DNA of 64,000 bases, from assembly GCA_034770075.1 (NCBI GenBank), contig JAVJAP010000126.1, positions 124,001 through 188,000 on the forward strand. The letters run 5' to 3'. How positions within the stretch are numbered: position 1 is the first letter of the stretch; each line of letters begins with the position of its first letter. The DNA comes from Aralia elata. Taxonomy: Eukaryota; Streptophyta; Magnoliopsida; Apiales; Araliaceae. Below the pieces are notes generated by a model. That model was not told where the DNA came from, did no database searches, and saw nothing but the letters and a program-made list of their open reading frames with translations. Shown one piece after another: positions 46,246 to 58,164 of this stretch. Position numbers and translations under genes: made by a program.

Positions 46246-48047
46246 ATGGCTGATCTTCCACCTCCTAATCCTGGTTCCATATCTCGGGAGGAATTCGATG
46301 ATTTTAAAAAACAGATGTTGGAAATGGCCACGATGCTGAAAGAGCAGTTGCTACTGAGACAAGATCCGCCAAACAAGGATCCGCCTAAGGATGGTCAACC
46401 CCAGCCTAAGGGCGAGCTAGTCATCCCCAAAGCCATTCCTACACCTAACAGGACAGTAATCACTATTCCAGAGGAGGGAGACATTGATGATCTTCGAAAG
46501 AAAATGAATAGATGGAGGAGACTATCCAGTCTCTGAAAGGCATAGGTTCCCTGGGCAGGGTAAAGTATTCAGATCTGTGTGTCTTTCCAGGAACCAGGTA
46601 TTCGGAGAAGTTCAAGATCCCCGAATTTGAGAAATATAATGGGAAGGGAGACCCTTATACACACCTGAAGATATACATTGGGGAACTTGGGTCTTATGTA
46701 GAGGACGAAGGACTGAGGATGCAGTTATTCTAAAAGAGCCTAACGGGAGAAGCAAGAACTTGGTATGCCCGCCTTGATAATGCTCGGATCCATAACTGGG
46801 AGGAGTTGGCCCATACTTTCTTGACACAATACAGCTTCCAGGCACAGATGGCCCCTGACAGATATCAGATGACAAAGGTCAAGAGGCAACCAAAAGAATC
46901 TTTTAGGGACTATGCACAGCGGTGAAGGGGTATGGCTGCACAGGTGAATCCCCCAATGAGCGAGGCGGAGATGCTAATGACCTTTGTGGATATTCAGGAG
47001 GCGCCCTATTATGAGCTAGTGATAGCGGGGATTGGAAGACCTTTTGCCGAAATGATAAAGCATGGAGAAATGGTTGACATGGGGTTAAAGTCTGGCAAGA
47101 TCCGAGACTTCACAGCTCTAGAAACAGTTGCGGAGCAAATCCAGAGTGGAAACTATGGCAGTGCTTCCCACAGGACCCAAAAGAGAAAGGAGGAAGATGT
47201 TTCCCTCATCCTGCAGGGATCATCTAGGAAGGTGGAGAATAGCCCTCCAGTGAAAATATAGAGAATTGTGCCACCCCGACAACCTAATTTCAATAATTAA
47301 AGGACGGACGGACAAAGAAGATTTGAGACCACAAGAGATCAGGTATTCACCCCGCTTGGGGATCCTCTTGAACAGATTTTGGCAGTATTGGTAGCACAGA
47401 GAAAGATAGTCGATTTGGCACCCCTAATTGACCCGAAAGGGAGAAGATTTGACCCGAGTAAGAAGTGTGCGTACCATTCGGGTTCCCCTGGTCATGATAC
47501 TCAGGAATGCTGGGCGTTGAAGCACAAGATTCAGAACATGATCGATAACGGGGAGATCGTGGTGGAACAGCCAGAGTCACCAAATGTTAAAGTCAATCCC
47601 CTGCCTAAGCATGATGGGGAAGGGGTCAATATGGTGGAAGCCAGCGAAGCCGGAGGACCACCAAGGCTGAATTATATAAAGAGAATCGATGAGATGATTG
47701 GCATGACAAGTGATCAAGAGAATATACGAGGGACACCGATTAGGTTGGCGGGTCTGAGTAGGGGTATCACAGAGGCGCCTATCAGGTTAACGGCTCCAAA
47801 ACTTCTCACCGTTGCAGCAAGACCACAAATCCCCATTAGCAGTCTGAAAACAGTACTATGGAATTACAGGGGAGTATTAGAGGAGGCGGCCAGTTATGCT
47901 TCTATAACATCAAAGGGGAATCCTTTATATCTTCCAGGACGAACCTTTGAGAGCAAAGGGAAGAAGAACGAAAAGATATCCGAGGAGAAAGCTGTGGAAT
48001 TCTTAAGGAAGATGAATCATCCAGAAGCAAGGGGGTCAAGGTATTGA
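46246..48047 (+). pseudogene. Gag of element C, frameshift and stops
   Basis: ATG at 46246 starts MADLPPPNPGSISREEF; an in-frame ATG at 46135 would add 37 residues. One base is lost near 46510, after which the frame carries stops at 46731-46733, 46923-46925, 47259-47261 and about 47298-47300. The middle (KFKIPEFEKYNGKGDP...SLTGEARTWY) is the retrotransposon gag domain. A zinc-knuckle-like CAYHSGSPGHDTQEC follows near 47468-47510, in the form usual for Tat gag. It ends at 48047. Confidence 0.88.
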
Positions 48048-48180
48048 GCGAGGAATCGACTCTGACATCGATCATGGATTTGGGTATTATCATCCGACGA
48101 TCACTGCAGAATTTTGGCCAAAGTTCTGGAAGAGGCACACATTCCCAAGGTGATTAGCAAAAGAAGGTTTCAGCCATCTA

Positions 48181-48660
48181 GTGGACCATCTGTTAGAAAA
48201 CAATGTAATATCGTTCACAGATGATGATATCCCCAAAGAGGGAAGGGGGCATCGGAAACCGCTGCATATTGCGGTAATCTCATCAGGATATGTTATGAAT
48301 GGGATGCTAATTGATGGGGGATCAGTATTGAATATCTGTCCATTCAGTACATTGAAAAAAATGAACGTCAATCCTAAGCGCCTGCGGGCCAGTTATGTGG
48401 TGGTGCGAGCCTTTGACGGGTCCCGAAAGGATACAATGGGGGAGATAGAATTGCTAGTGGAGATAGGGCCTTGTACTTTCGATATTTCATTCCAAGTCCT
48501 GGATATCGCGACAAGTTATAACATGTTATTGGGAAGGCCATGGATACACATGGCCGGGGCAGTTCCCTCTACGCTACACCAGCAAATTAAGTTTATCATC
48601 GACGGGAATCTGGTGACGGTCTCTGCAGAGCGTAAGTACTCGCCAGTTTTCAGGCGTTAG
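48181..48660 (+). pseudogene. Aspartic protease segment of element C
   Basis: The active site MLIDGGSVLNICP and the flap-side LLGRPWIH motif are present. It is in another frame from both gag and the next segment, so frameshifts flank it. The DGGS form is common in the Tat lineage. No stop inside. Confidence 0.85.
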
Positions 48661-48746
48661 AAATCAATATTCCCCACTACAGATGTCTGGGGGCTCCAGC
48701 CGTAAAACCTAAGGTCTCTCCTGAACTTACCTTTGTTGCTTGAGAA

Positions 48747-49309
48747 ATGATGAAGATGAAGTTTCGACCTGGGCGAGGGTTGGGAAAGAACAGTCAAAGA
48801 ATTACTGAGCCTATTCAACTGCCCAATCAGATAGGCAAGGCAGGGTTGGGGTATTATGGAGGCGTAGAACAGAAACACTCTCAAGGGGAGACCCCAACTC
48901 GACTGGCCGAAATTCTGATGCCGAAAGTCAACAATGAACAAGGTACTGGCAAGCCTGTGTCTGAGACAGGAGGTGAAAAATTGACCCCCACGAATGATGA
49001 GTCGGCCAAAAAGGAGAGTTTCCTGCAAGAGGTCATGCAACAGTTTGAAACCAAGTGATATATCCCTGGACAGTCAGTAAGCAGTGGAAAGAGGAAGGAT
49101 GTTGCCACGCTATCAGGATCCCAACAGAGCGTGTCTGTCATCAATTGGGCGGGGCTGACTATTCCTGAAGAGGTTATGAAGAAGGACCAATGCGATGTGG
49201 CTGTAGTCATCGAGGAAGTTTTCGATGCGAAGCCGCCTTTCATCTGTCGCATTCCAGCCGATCTGACCACCGACAACTGGACGATGGAGCCAGTAATATC
49301 CAAACGAGG
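48747..49309 (+). pseudogene. G-patch-like linker exon between protease and RT of element C
   Basis: FRPGRGLGKNSQ resembles the G-patch found after protease in Tat/Ogre elements. One TGA just before 48747 and one TGA at 49056-49058 interrupt the frame. It ends at a GT donor that joins in frame to the RT exon. Confidence 0.7.
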
Positions 49310-49481
49310 GTAAAATATGGCGTCAGGGTGGTAGACTCCGGATGGTGGGGGATGAATAGATACCAGTTTTGTTCCTTATTTTGAGTTCTGCATAGTTATG
49401 TTATTTTTTCATGTTATTTTAAAGATGATCATTGTGGGAAAATGACTTATATATATGACAAATATTTTTGTTTCATGTCAG
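49310..49481 (+). other. Candidate 172-nt intron between protease and RT of element C
   Basis: Donor CGAGG|GTAAAATATGG and acceptor TTTTTGTTTCATGTCAG|GTG. The segment is AT- and T-rich, contains stops, and removal joins the frame before it (codon GG|G) exactly to the RT frame. Ogre elements are known to splice an intron at this place. Confidence 0.75.
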
Positions 49482-52400
49482 GTGTACCAATTTGAGTATT
49501 TCTTGCGTAACAAACAATTTTTCGAGTTTGAAAGATGACTATGATTTTGATATTGAGCTGGATTTCGATTCAATGGGCATTGAGCAGGATGAGACAGATA
49601 ATGACGACACGCTTGACGAGATCAAAGGATGGGTCGAAGACAAACCCAAACCCAACTTAGACCAAACCATCAACATAAATATCGGAACACCTGACAAACC
49701 CAAAGAGCTCAAGGTAGGGACAGACCTGACCCCTAGCCAGAAAACAGAAATAACCAAGTTGCTAAGCCAGTATGAGGATGTTTTTGCCTGGTCTCATGAG
49801 GACATGATCGGATTGTCCACCGACATTGTGGTACACCGGTTGCCCATCAAGGAGGGTTTCAAGCCTGTCAAGCATAAACTAAGAAAGGTAAAACCGGAGT
49901 GGAGCTTGGAGGTGAAGGAAGAAATCGTCAAATAGTTCAAGGCTGGAATCATTAGGGTGTCCACTTACCCGAAATGGCTGTCCAATATAGTCGCAGTGGC
50001 TAAGCCTAGAGGGAAGGTGAGGGTATGTGTCGACTATAGAGATCTGAACAAGGCCAGTCTCAAGGACAACTTCCCAGTGCCTTTTATACACATCTTGGTG
50101 GATAACACAGCCCAATACGAGGTGTACTTTTTTGTTGATTGCTTTGTGGGGTATCATAAGATAATGGTGGCAGAGGAAGATCGGGAAAAGACCGCTTTCA
50201 TCACCCCTTGGGGCATCTTCTATTACAGACGATTGGCCTTCGGTCTCACAAATGCGGGGGCTACTTATCAGAGAGCCATTATGGCCCTGTTCCATGACAT
50301 GATACACAAGGAGATAGAGGTCTACGTGGATGACATTATCGTGAAATTGATGGTAAAATCTGATCATATAACCCATCTCAAAAAGCTATTCGATCGGCTC
50401 AGAAAAAATATAATTTGAAGCTCAATCCAGCAAAGTGTGCTTTCGGAGTGCAGTCGGGCAAGCTCTTGGGATTCCTGGTTAGTAATCGGGGCATTGAGTT
50501 GGATCCGGCGAAGATTAAGGCCATTGTGGATATGCCGGCACCTCGCACAGAAAAGGAGATAAGAGGATTTCTGGGAAGAATAAACTTCATCAGCCGCTTC
50601 ATATCCCACTTGACAACTACATGCGAGCCGATTTTTAAACTGTTAAGGAAAGATGTCTCCCAAGAGTGGAATAAGCAATGCCAAAAAGTCTTTCAGACCA
50701 TTAAGAAGTAGCTGACAGAAGCACCGGTGCTGGTACCCCCGAAGGATGGGATCCCTCTGTTTATGTATATATCGGTCAATGCCATTGCGATGGGATGTAT
50801 GCTGGGACAGAAGAATGAATCAGGCAAAGAGCAGGCCATCTATTACCTCAGCAAAAGATTTAGCCGATGTGAACAGAATTACACCCCCGTCGAAAGGACC
50901 TGTTGTGCTTTGGCGTGGGCTGCAGTGAGATTACAGCACTATCTCCATGGGCACACTACGTACCTGATATCGAGAATGGATCCCCTGAAGTATATCTTTG
51001 AAAGGCCCATGCTGAACTGTCGATTGTCAAGGTGGCAGTTAATCTTACAGCAGTTCGACATCGTATACATAACTCAGAAAGCCATGAAAGGGCAGGGAAT
51101 TGCAGATCAGTTGTCAGAAATGCCAGCAGGGGGGATGGAGCCTTTAGAAACTCCTTTGCCGGGCGAAAATGTATTCTGGGTCTTACACACGAGATGTGAT
51201 GACGAGGGGCAGTTCTGGAAGTTGTATTTTGATGGTGCCATGAATGCTGAAGGGGCAGGAGCCGGAGCAGTCCTGGTCTCTATCACCGGAGAGCAATACC
51301 CCGTGGCCACAAAATTGCAGTTCAGTAATTCGAATAACAAAGCTGAGTATGAGGGATGTATATTAGGACTCCGTTTTGCCCACGATATAGGAGTGAAGAG
51401 ACTAGCGGTGTTCGGGGATTCAGAGCTGGTAATCAGACAGGCGATCGGGGTGTATAGCACTAAGGAGCTCCGGTTACTTCCATACCACCGATGTGTTATC
51501 CAATTGATGCGAGAGTTTGAAGATATCGCTTTCCGACATATCCCCTGGGGACGGAATGATTTTGCCGATGCATTGGCAACTCTGGCTTCCTTAATCCACA
51601 TAATCAAAAGCAGGGACGTTCCACAGATTGAAATAGCGGTACAGAATGTCCCGACATACGAGGAGCATGTGGCAGTATTATCGAAGGAGGTGGTTCTGCC
51701 AAAGCAGCCTTGGTATCATAACATAAGGGAGTATCTGAGGGATAGATCCATTCCCGACCAAGCAAGCCGAGCTGAGAGGTTGAGAATCCAAAAGATGGCA
51801 ATGAGGTTTTATCTAAGCGGGGATTCATTGTACAAGAGGGATGCCGGTTTGGGATTGTTACGATGTGTAAATGAAACGCAGGCCCAAAAGATTATGGACG
51901 AAATATATGGTGGAGTGTGTGGGCCACACATGAGTGGACCGATGCTGGCCAAAAAGATCTTGAGAACGGGGCATTACTGGTTAACACTGAAAGCCGATTG
52001 CGATGATCATGTCAAACAATGTTACCAATGCCAGGCGCACGACAATGTAATCCATGCGCCTCCCAATGAACTGCATTGTATGACCTCCCCTTGGTCATTC
52101 TCAATGTGGGGTATGGATGTAATCGGACCAGTAGAGCCCAAAGCAAGCAACGGACACCGATTTATCTTCGTCATGATCGATTACTTCACTAAATGGGTAG
52201 AAGCAGCTTCTTTCCCCAAAGTAACTCAGGAGATCATCGTCCGTTTCATCAGGAATAATGTCATTTGCCGATACGGGCAACCTGAGGTCTTAGTCTCCGA
52301 CAATGCCAAGAATTTGAACAATGCCCTCATGAAGGAATTATGTGACCAGTTTAAGATCAAACACCTCAATTCTGTGATTTACCGTCCTAAGATGAATGGG

Positions 52401-52957
52401 GCAGTGGAGGCTGCAAATAAGAATATCAAGAAGATCATGGCGAGAATGTCTGCCAATCATCGGGGATGGCCGGATCTGCTACCTCTCACCCTGCTGGCGT
52501 ACAGAACGTCAGTGCGTACTGCTACAGGGGCAACCCCTTACGCTTTGGTATACGGAATGGAGGCTTTCTGCCAGTTGAGGTTGAGATGGCGTCCCTCAGA
52601 ATCTTGATTAATGCTCAAATAAACGAGGAAGATTAGATGCAAAGTCGGTATGACCAATTGGCCCTAATTGATGAAAGGAGGGTGGCTGCTGTTTTGCACG
52701 GTCAGTTATATCAACAAAGAATCTCTCGATCGTATGACAAGAAGATAAGACCTCGGAAGTTCAAGGAAAATGACCTAGTGCTGAAGAGAGTCATGCCTTG
52801 TCAAGACGAAGCCAAAGGGAAGTTTGCCCCGAGCTGGGAAGGACCTTTTGTGATTAAGAAAATGCTGTCCGGAGGAGCCCTCATATTGCAAGAGATGGAC
52901 GGTGAGGTGTTCCCACAGCCCATCAATTCTGACTCGGTGAAGCGGTTCTACGCTTAA
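49482..52957 (+). pseudogene. RT, RNase H, second RNase H and integrase of element C
   Basis: RT has VYVDDIIV near 50318-50340. Stops lie at 49933-49935 and 50709-50711, and frameshifts near 50405 and 52565. The first RNase H (near 50750-51110) is followed by an archaeal-type RNase H, LYFDGAMNAEGAGAGAVLV near 51224-51280, with GDSELVI and GRNDFADALA further on; this second domain marks the Tat lineage. Integrase has HMS...CYQCQ zinc residues near 51925-52035 and D-D-E residues near 52110, 52300 and 52408; the usual DNG is DNA here. The C-terminal part resumes after the second shift and ends at TAA 52957. Confidence 0.92.
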
Positions 52958-53552
52958 AAAAAATCATCATCATTTTCTTCTCTTTCTTTGAAGAACGAAC
53001 TACGTAGGACCTGATCTCCCAACTTGTGGGAGTACGTAGGCAGCCATCAGGGCACGGTCCATTTCTTTACAAAATAATACTTTCTCTAACAAAAACAGAT
53101 TCCCAACAGCCAGAAAAACCTTCCTATACCCTCGAAACCTTCCCGAAACCAGCCACCTAATCAGCTTCATCTCAAATAACATAACCCTAACCCAACCAAA
53201 CAGTTAGCCAAAATCTAAGACTCAGTCCGATGAAATCAACAGGGTGTGCGCCAATATCTGTCAAATCTCCATCAAGACTTGATAAGAGAAAGAAGGCGAA
53301 ATATCAAAATCGTGGTTAGCTGGATAAAATGACGATCCAATGAAAGGCAACGATACGACAAAAAAGGGAAAATGACTAAATTTAAATGCATGTCGATATA
53401 TATAAGTCATTTTGTTACAAGATTTCTCTTTCGATAACCGATGAAACTGACATAGTCTATGCAGGAAATAAAATGGTCTACAAATCTGAAACTAACTGAA
53501 GCAGGATGGATAAGGTGGTGGATAGATCTGAAGCATCGACGTCCCCTGCAAT
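52958..53552 (+). other. Non-coding stretch between pol and antisense ORF of element C
   Basis: It holds AACTACGTAGGACCTGATC and GGGAGTACGTAGGCAGCC, two ACGTAGG words about 40 bp apart. No ORF is supported. Confidence 0.6.
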
Positions 53553-55127
53553 CTACTGCCCCATCATGTCGATGCGATCCAATAAAGCAGTGGCTCGGCT
53601 AACAGTCTCAGAGTGAGCATCTATAACTGCCCTAGTCTGTAATACAATGGCGTCTCTGTCAGTGAGGGCAGCATCTCTGGCCAGAATAGCAGCATCTCTC
53701 TCAACAAGGGCAGCGTCCCTCTCAGCCTCAGTAGTAATCAAGGCCAGTCGGATCCGGCTATCCTCAGTAACCCGATTAGGGGCAGAATCAGCTGAGATGG
53801 AATAAGGAATAGGGGCGGGAGTGGAGAAGCCTTCAAAATCATATCTGGACATCATTTCTGTAGACTCAGGAGGAATAAATACCTCTGCGGTGGTATCATC
53901 TGTGAAAATCACTCGAGAGTCATCAAATACTCCAGTCTGACTCAAACCAACCATATCAGAGTCTCCGTGCAACCGTTGCACATAAGCAGATGTCTGAATG
54001 GGGCAACTCTCACTATACTCGGCAAAGATCCTACGAGACCAAAGATCATATACCCGCAGTAGATCTCTCTCTGTCTGGGGTGATATGAGGAATCGGTAGT
54101 CGGCTGCGCCCGTGAAAGGGTGAAAATCCTGTATCTAATCAAACTGCCCCATAACCGCCAAGGGATGATAAGTCGTCACGCCCCTCAAGCCAGAAATAGG
54201 GATGAAATCCAAGGTGGGCACATGAGTCGAGAAGCTCATGAAAGAGCAATAACCCGAATAGATCAAGAGATGAAAGGGCTCCTCAATAGCCGATAAGAAT
54301 TCTATCCAGGAAGCCGCATCAATATAGCTCACGGGACGGAACGAAAATTGCATAGCTATGTCGTGGCTGAAGCAAAACCCATGGCGACGGAAATGACCGA
54401 TGGGGCTGAGATGGTTCATAAACCATACATACAACAAAACAGAGCTCCCTCTGAATACTCTGCCTCGGAAAGACTGACAATATGAGGCTGACATATAGGT
54501 GTCTGCTAGTATCATGGGAATAATGGTGTGATCATACTGAAGGGCTCTAGTGGCCGCAATAACTCGCATATCAAACAGATCGAATCCGAATGGCAGATAC
54601 AAAACTGAGATAACACAAGCCATCAAAACATCTACTCTCAAAGCGCCCCAACGCTCCTCAGATACGGAAAAATCACCAGAGAATATATGAAAACTGTCGG
54701 GTGAGCCGAATCGGTCAATCAGGAAATGAAGGGGAACTAGATGGTCTGATGTGATCACCGATAATAGAACTGTCCTCCGCAACCCAATAAAAGTCAAGAA
54801 CTGACGGCGCATGGGACCAGCTGTGACCCTGGCACAAGGACGACCATCCAAAGACAAGCCGGTAAAACGGGCATACTCCTCGAGAGTAGGGGTCAGCTCC
54901 ACTGTCCCTAATCTGAACACCTGACGGGCAAGGGCCCAATAACTCAGAATACCCTCCGCAAAGCCCGCCGGCACCTGAAAGGATAATAAGGACCAGGAAT
55001 GTCCCAGAAGACCATCTGCAATAACCCTGTCGCCCGGCGACAAACTGTCCAACCAGCGGAAAAGCCCGCCAACCAACCCTGTGGGAGGACCGAGATCCAA
55101 ACGTACCACGGCGTCTGGTGACGACAT
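53553..55127 (-). pseudogene. Antisense accessory ORF of element C (Tat-type, one stop)
   Basis: On minus, ATG at 55127 (MSSPDAVVRLDLG) opens a 525-codon frame ending at TAG 53553, with a single TAG at 54135-54137. The N-terminal about 330 residues are Trp/Phe/Leu-rich and contain LTPTLEEYARFTGLSLDG, resembling plant mobile domain or DUF7745-like proteins. The C-terminus has RDAALVERDAAILARDAAL repeats predicted as coiled coil. Antisense ORFs downstream of pol are known in Grande and Retand (Tat lineage); their function is unknown. The ATG is preceded by TATTTTTCACAG, a good splice-acceptor shape. Confidence 0.78.
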
Positions 55128-55345
55128 CTGTGAAAAATAGTGTTAAAAAGACTGTGCAGGGGTCATTCTCTATCCATGAATAAAAAGCATGCATCATACA
55201 GTTAATAATAGAGCAATTGATCAAATTTTCAAAACCATTTGACTTGTTATGTGAAAGTTAAATACGAGATTTCGACCAATCGGGTGTGGAACACGACGAA
55301 TCAGTTTGTCGGGGCAGGACCTGGCAGGAACGAGGTGATTTACGA

Positions 55346-55625
55346 GACGATCAACCAGAAACGAGACCCGGTGCCGACGAGACGATCAACCGGAAATGAG
55401 ACCCGGTGCAGACGAGTCGACCAATCGGAGACGAGAACCGATACAGACGAGTCGACCAATCGAAGACGAGAACCGATACAGGCAAGTCGACCAATCGGAG
55501 ACGAGAACCGATACAGACGAGTCGACCAATCGGAGACGAGGACCGATACAGACGAGACGACCCATCAGAGATCAGACCCTACATCTACGAGACGATCGAT
55601 CGGATACGAGACCCGACAGTTATGA
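55346..55625 (+). repeat. Eight 35-bp tandem repeats
   Basis: Units start at 55346, 55381, 55416, 55451, 55486, 55521, 55556 and 55591; the core is ACCAATCGGAGACGAGAACC. A degenerate ninth follows. Because 35 is not a multiple of three and the units lack stops, all three + frames stay open (55239-55744), with Arg/Asp/Thr-rich peptides. Tandem repeats in the 3' region are known in Retand. Confidence 0.93.
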
Positions 55626-55951
55626 GACGACGACGATTCCAAGACGACGACGATTACGAGATGGAGCACGACATCTGCGATAACGATTATAGCAACGACC
55701 TGTCAGAGACGGAACCCGACAACAATGATGCGATCAGCGATTGAGTCCTGTTGAGATCGATACTCACAATAAATTTACGATTGCATGATGCATTGACACA
55801 TTTACGAATGTTTTGCATGCCTTACATCTTGTGTTGTATCCTAAGCTATATGTGTTGCATCATGTATGTACTGTCATTCTTATGCACTGTCATTCATGCA
55901 TCGGGTGTCTACTTCTTTATCATGTTCATTTCATTTAACATTTCATAAATA

Positions 55952-55968
55952 TGATAAAGAGAGGCAGC
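55952..55968 (+). promoter_or_regulatory. Polypurine tract of element C
   Basis: GATAAAGAGAGGCAGC directly precedes the 3' LTR start TGTAGACACC. About 57 bp upstream GGTGTCTAC (55905-55913) is the exact reverse complement of the LTR start GTAGACACC. Confidence 0.8.
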
Positions 55969-58159
55969 TGTAGACACCTAAATTTTGCGCTTCATATACT
56001 AACCTTGACAGGAGGACAAAATCGTCAATTAACCCAGCCTACGAGAACGAAAGATGGACATAAGTACGAACACTCAAAGCCACCACAACGACTTGCGATC
56101 AAAGTCGACATGACAACGAGCGGATATCAGGAATCGACTAATGGCCACTACGCTTACCTGCTCGCCGGTGAACTGGTGGGGGTCGGGGGGTAGCGCCCCC
56201 TGGAAACCAAGCTCCAAATACAAATCCTGTGTCATGTCATAGCCATTCGAAACGAGCATTCCTGAATGACATGGCACGTTTCCTAGCAGTTCTCGGACTG
56301 CAAAATACAAGCCTTTCAGCGAAAACCAACAGTACAACACGAGAATTGAGGTGCGGTACGAAAATCGAGAAAATCAGCCCAGCCAGCCGCAGATCAATCC
56401 GCGGCCAATGATGGGACGACTGACGACACGGCACTCGAGCGCGGCGGGGGAATCGAGGCTAGCCGCAGATCAATCTGTAGCCAAGCCACGGATCAATCTG
56501 CGGCTGCCTCTGGTAGCCTTTATCAATGTAGTTCTTCATTTTTTCATCCAGGGAGAAGGAGTTTGGAAAAAAGAAAAAAAAAGCAGCAGCAAGCAGCTGC
56601 GGGACAGGAGAGAAAAGAGAGAAAAAGTGAGGATTTATACCCCTTTTGTTAGATTGTATCACACACTTTCTACTCTATTTAATATACGACTTTATACGCA
56701 TCGTGGTGTCATTTGCAGGGTGAAAAGCCTTTTTTATAGCATTTTTTGTTATATCATTTTGTTAAGCTTTTGTCATTCAGGCTATATTAAATGTAGTTTT
56801 TCTTGTATATTATTGTGGATCCGTGGATTAAGGATTATTAGTGAGGGTTCCAACGGAACGAAATTCTTCCTAATGGCCCGATGATATCCATTTGGTCATT
56901 TTTAGCTCGTTATGGTAATGTATTATGCGTAGTGTATTTAGATTGCTATTTTAGGATATCGTGGTGTGTTAGGCAACCCGGTGTTGTTTATTTTTTGTAG
57001 TATCCATTTTGTGGGTGTGTAGCAATTTTGGGTGTGAGCCTAGGAACGCGACCCCGTGGTCCAAATCCGATGATGGACATTTTTGGGTGTATGTAGTAGG
57101 GTCGATGTACCCTTTATTGTAAATATGTAATTGTCGGGCCTTAAAACGATATCAAGTTGAAAATCGGGTTTAAGGCCCCGTAATAGTGAAATATGTGATT
57201 GTGGGCGTTTGGGGTTATTTTGATGGCTTATATGCCCATGAATAGCCCCCACGCATTTTAATGCTTAATTTAATTTGTGACACGAAAAATGATTTCAAGG
57301 TTAAACGATGAAGATTTTCATAAAATCAATCAAATTAGGTTATTAGCATCACAAGCCTTAAAATTGGAAGTGCTAATGAATGTCAATTCCCATTTAAACG
57401 AGAAGGCTAAAGAAAAGTCGTTTTCAAACATCACAAAAATGGTTTTATAAAAATAAATAACGTTTTATTAAATCTTTGTGCATAGGGTTAAAGAGATCCT
57501 AGAAGTTGCCCGTTATTTTATTTACGAAAGCAACGTATAGGTCTCGATTCCTATTTTGACGAAGGTTTAAAAAACTCTTGTTTTGCCAAAACGACTCCTA
57601 ATGAAAATCTCACAGCTTTTGACAATTAAAATAAAACCTTTCTCACAAAAAAATAAAGCTTTCTCGTATAGGCCGAAAGACATTCTAAAGCATTCTCAAA
57701 TTAAAACACGACTTTTCATAAAAAACCAAATGGTTTTTTCCTGCAAACTCACCATAACATTCACATAGGCACACACGCGCGCGCACACACATTTTAAGAA
57801 TTAAAGGATAGGAAAAGTATCGAGATTGCGATAACCGTGTTTCACGGAAGTCGGGGGGTGCCTAACACCTTCCCCTCGCTTAAGCAAGCCCCCGAACTCT
57901 ATGAATCTCGGTTTGCAGGACAATTAATTCGGAGTCACATATGAGCCAGCGATTTACGAAAACGAAGCTCGGATGAGTTGGTACATCCATTTCAAATATA
58001 CCAACTGGCGACTCTGGTCAATTGGCTCATCATAAAAAACGATTTTTTAAAACACCGTCGACATTTGTGCCGACCTTTTCCAAAAAAAATCATCTAATAA
58101 AAAGGCTAAAATTGGAAAGGGTAATAATTAACATAGAAGCGATTTTCCCGGCGTCGACA
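55969..58159 (+). repeat. 3' LTR of element C
   Basis: 2191 bp, TGTAGACACC to GCGTCGACA. It differs from the 5' LTR by scattered substitutions and by a net 37-bp insertion near 56445-56485 that adds another copy of the GCCGCAGATCAATC palindrome unit. Confidence 0.95.
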
Positions 58160-58164
58160 GCTGA

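Larger units (their letters stand above)
43297..58159 (+). mobile_element. Tat-lineage Ty3/gypsy retrotransposon (element C), complete, 14.86 kb
   Basis: Two full LTRs, TSD GCTGA (43292-43296 and 58160-58164), PBS and PPT are all visible. Gag, DGGS protease, a G-patch-like segment, RT, RNase H, a second archaeal-type RNase H and integrase follow in Tat order, then an antisense ORF and a minisatellite as known for Grande/Retand-like members. The LTRs are very similar by eye apart from a 37-bp indel, so it is young, yet several stops and frameshifts are present. Confidence 0.96.

Noticed and set aside
46612..46875. Minus-strand ORFs under gag and pol of elements A, B, C and D
   Set aside because: They are shadows of the coding frames on the other strand, with no domain or conservation between elements.
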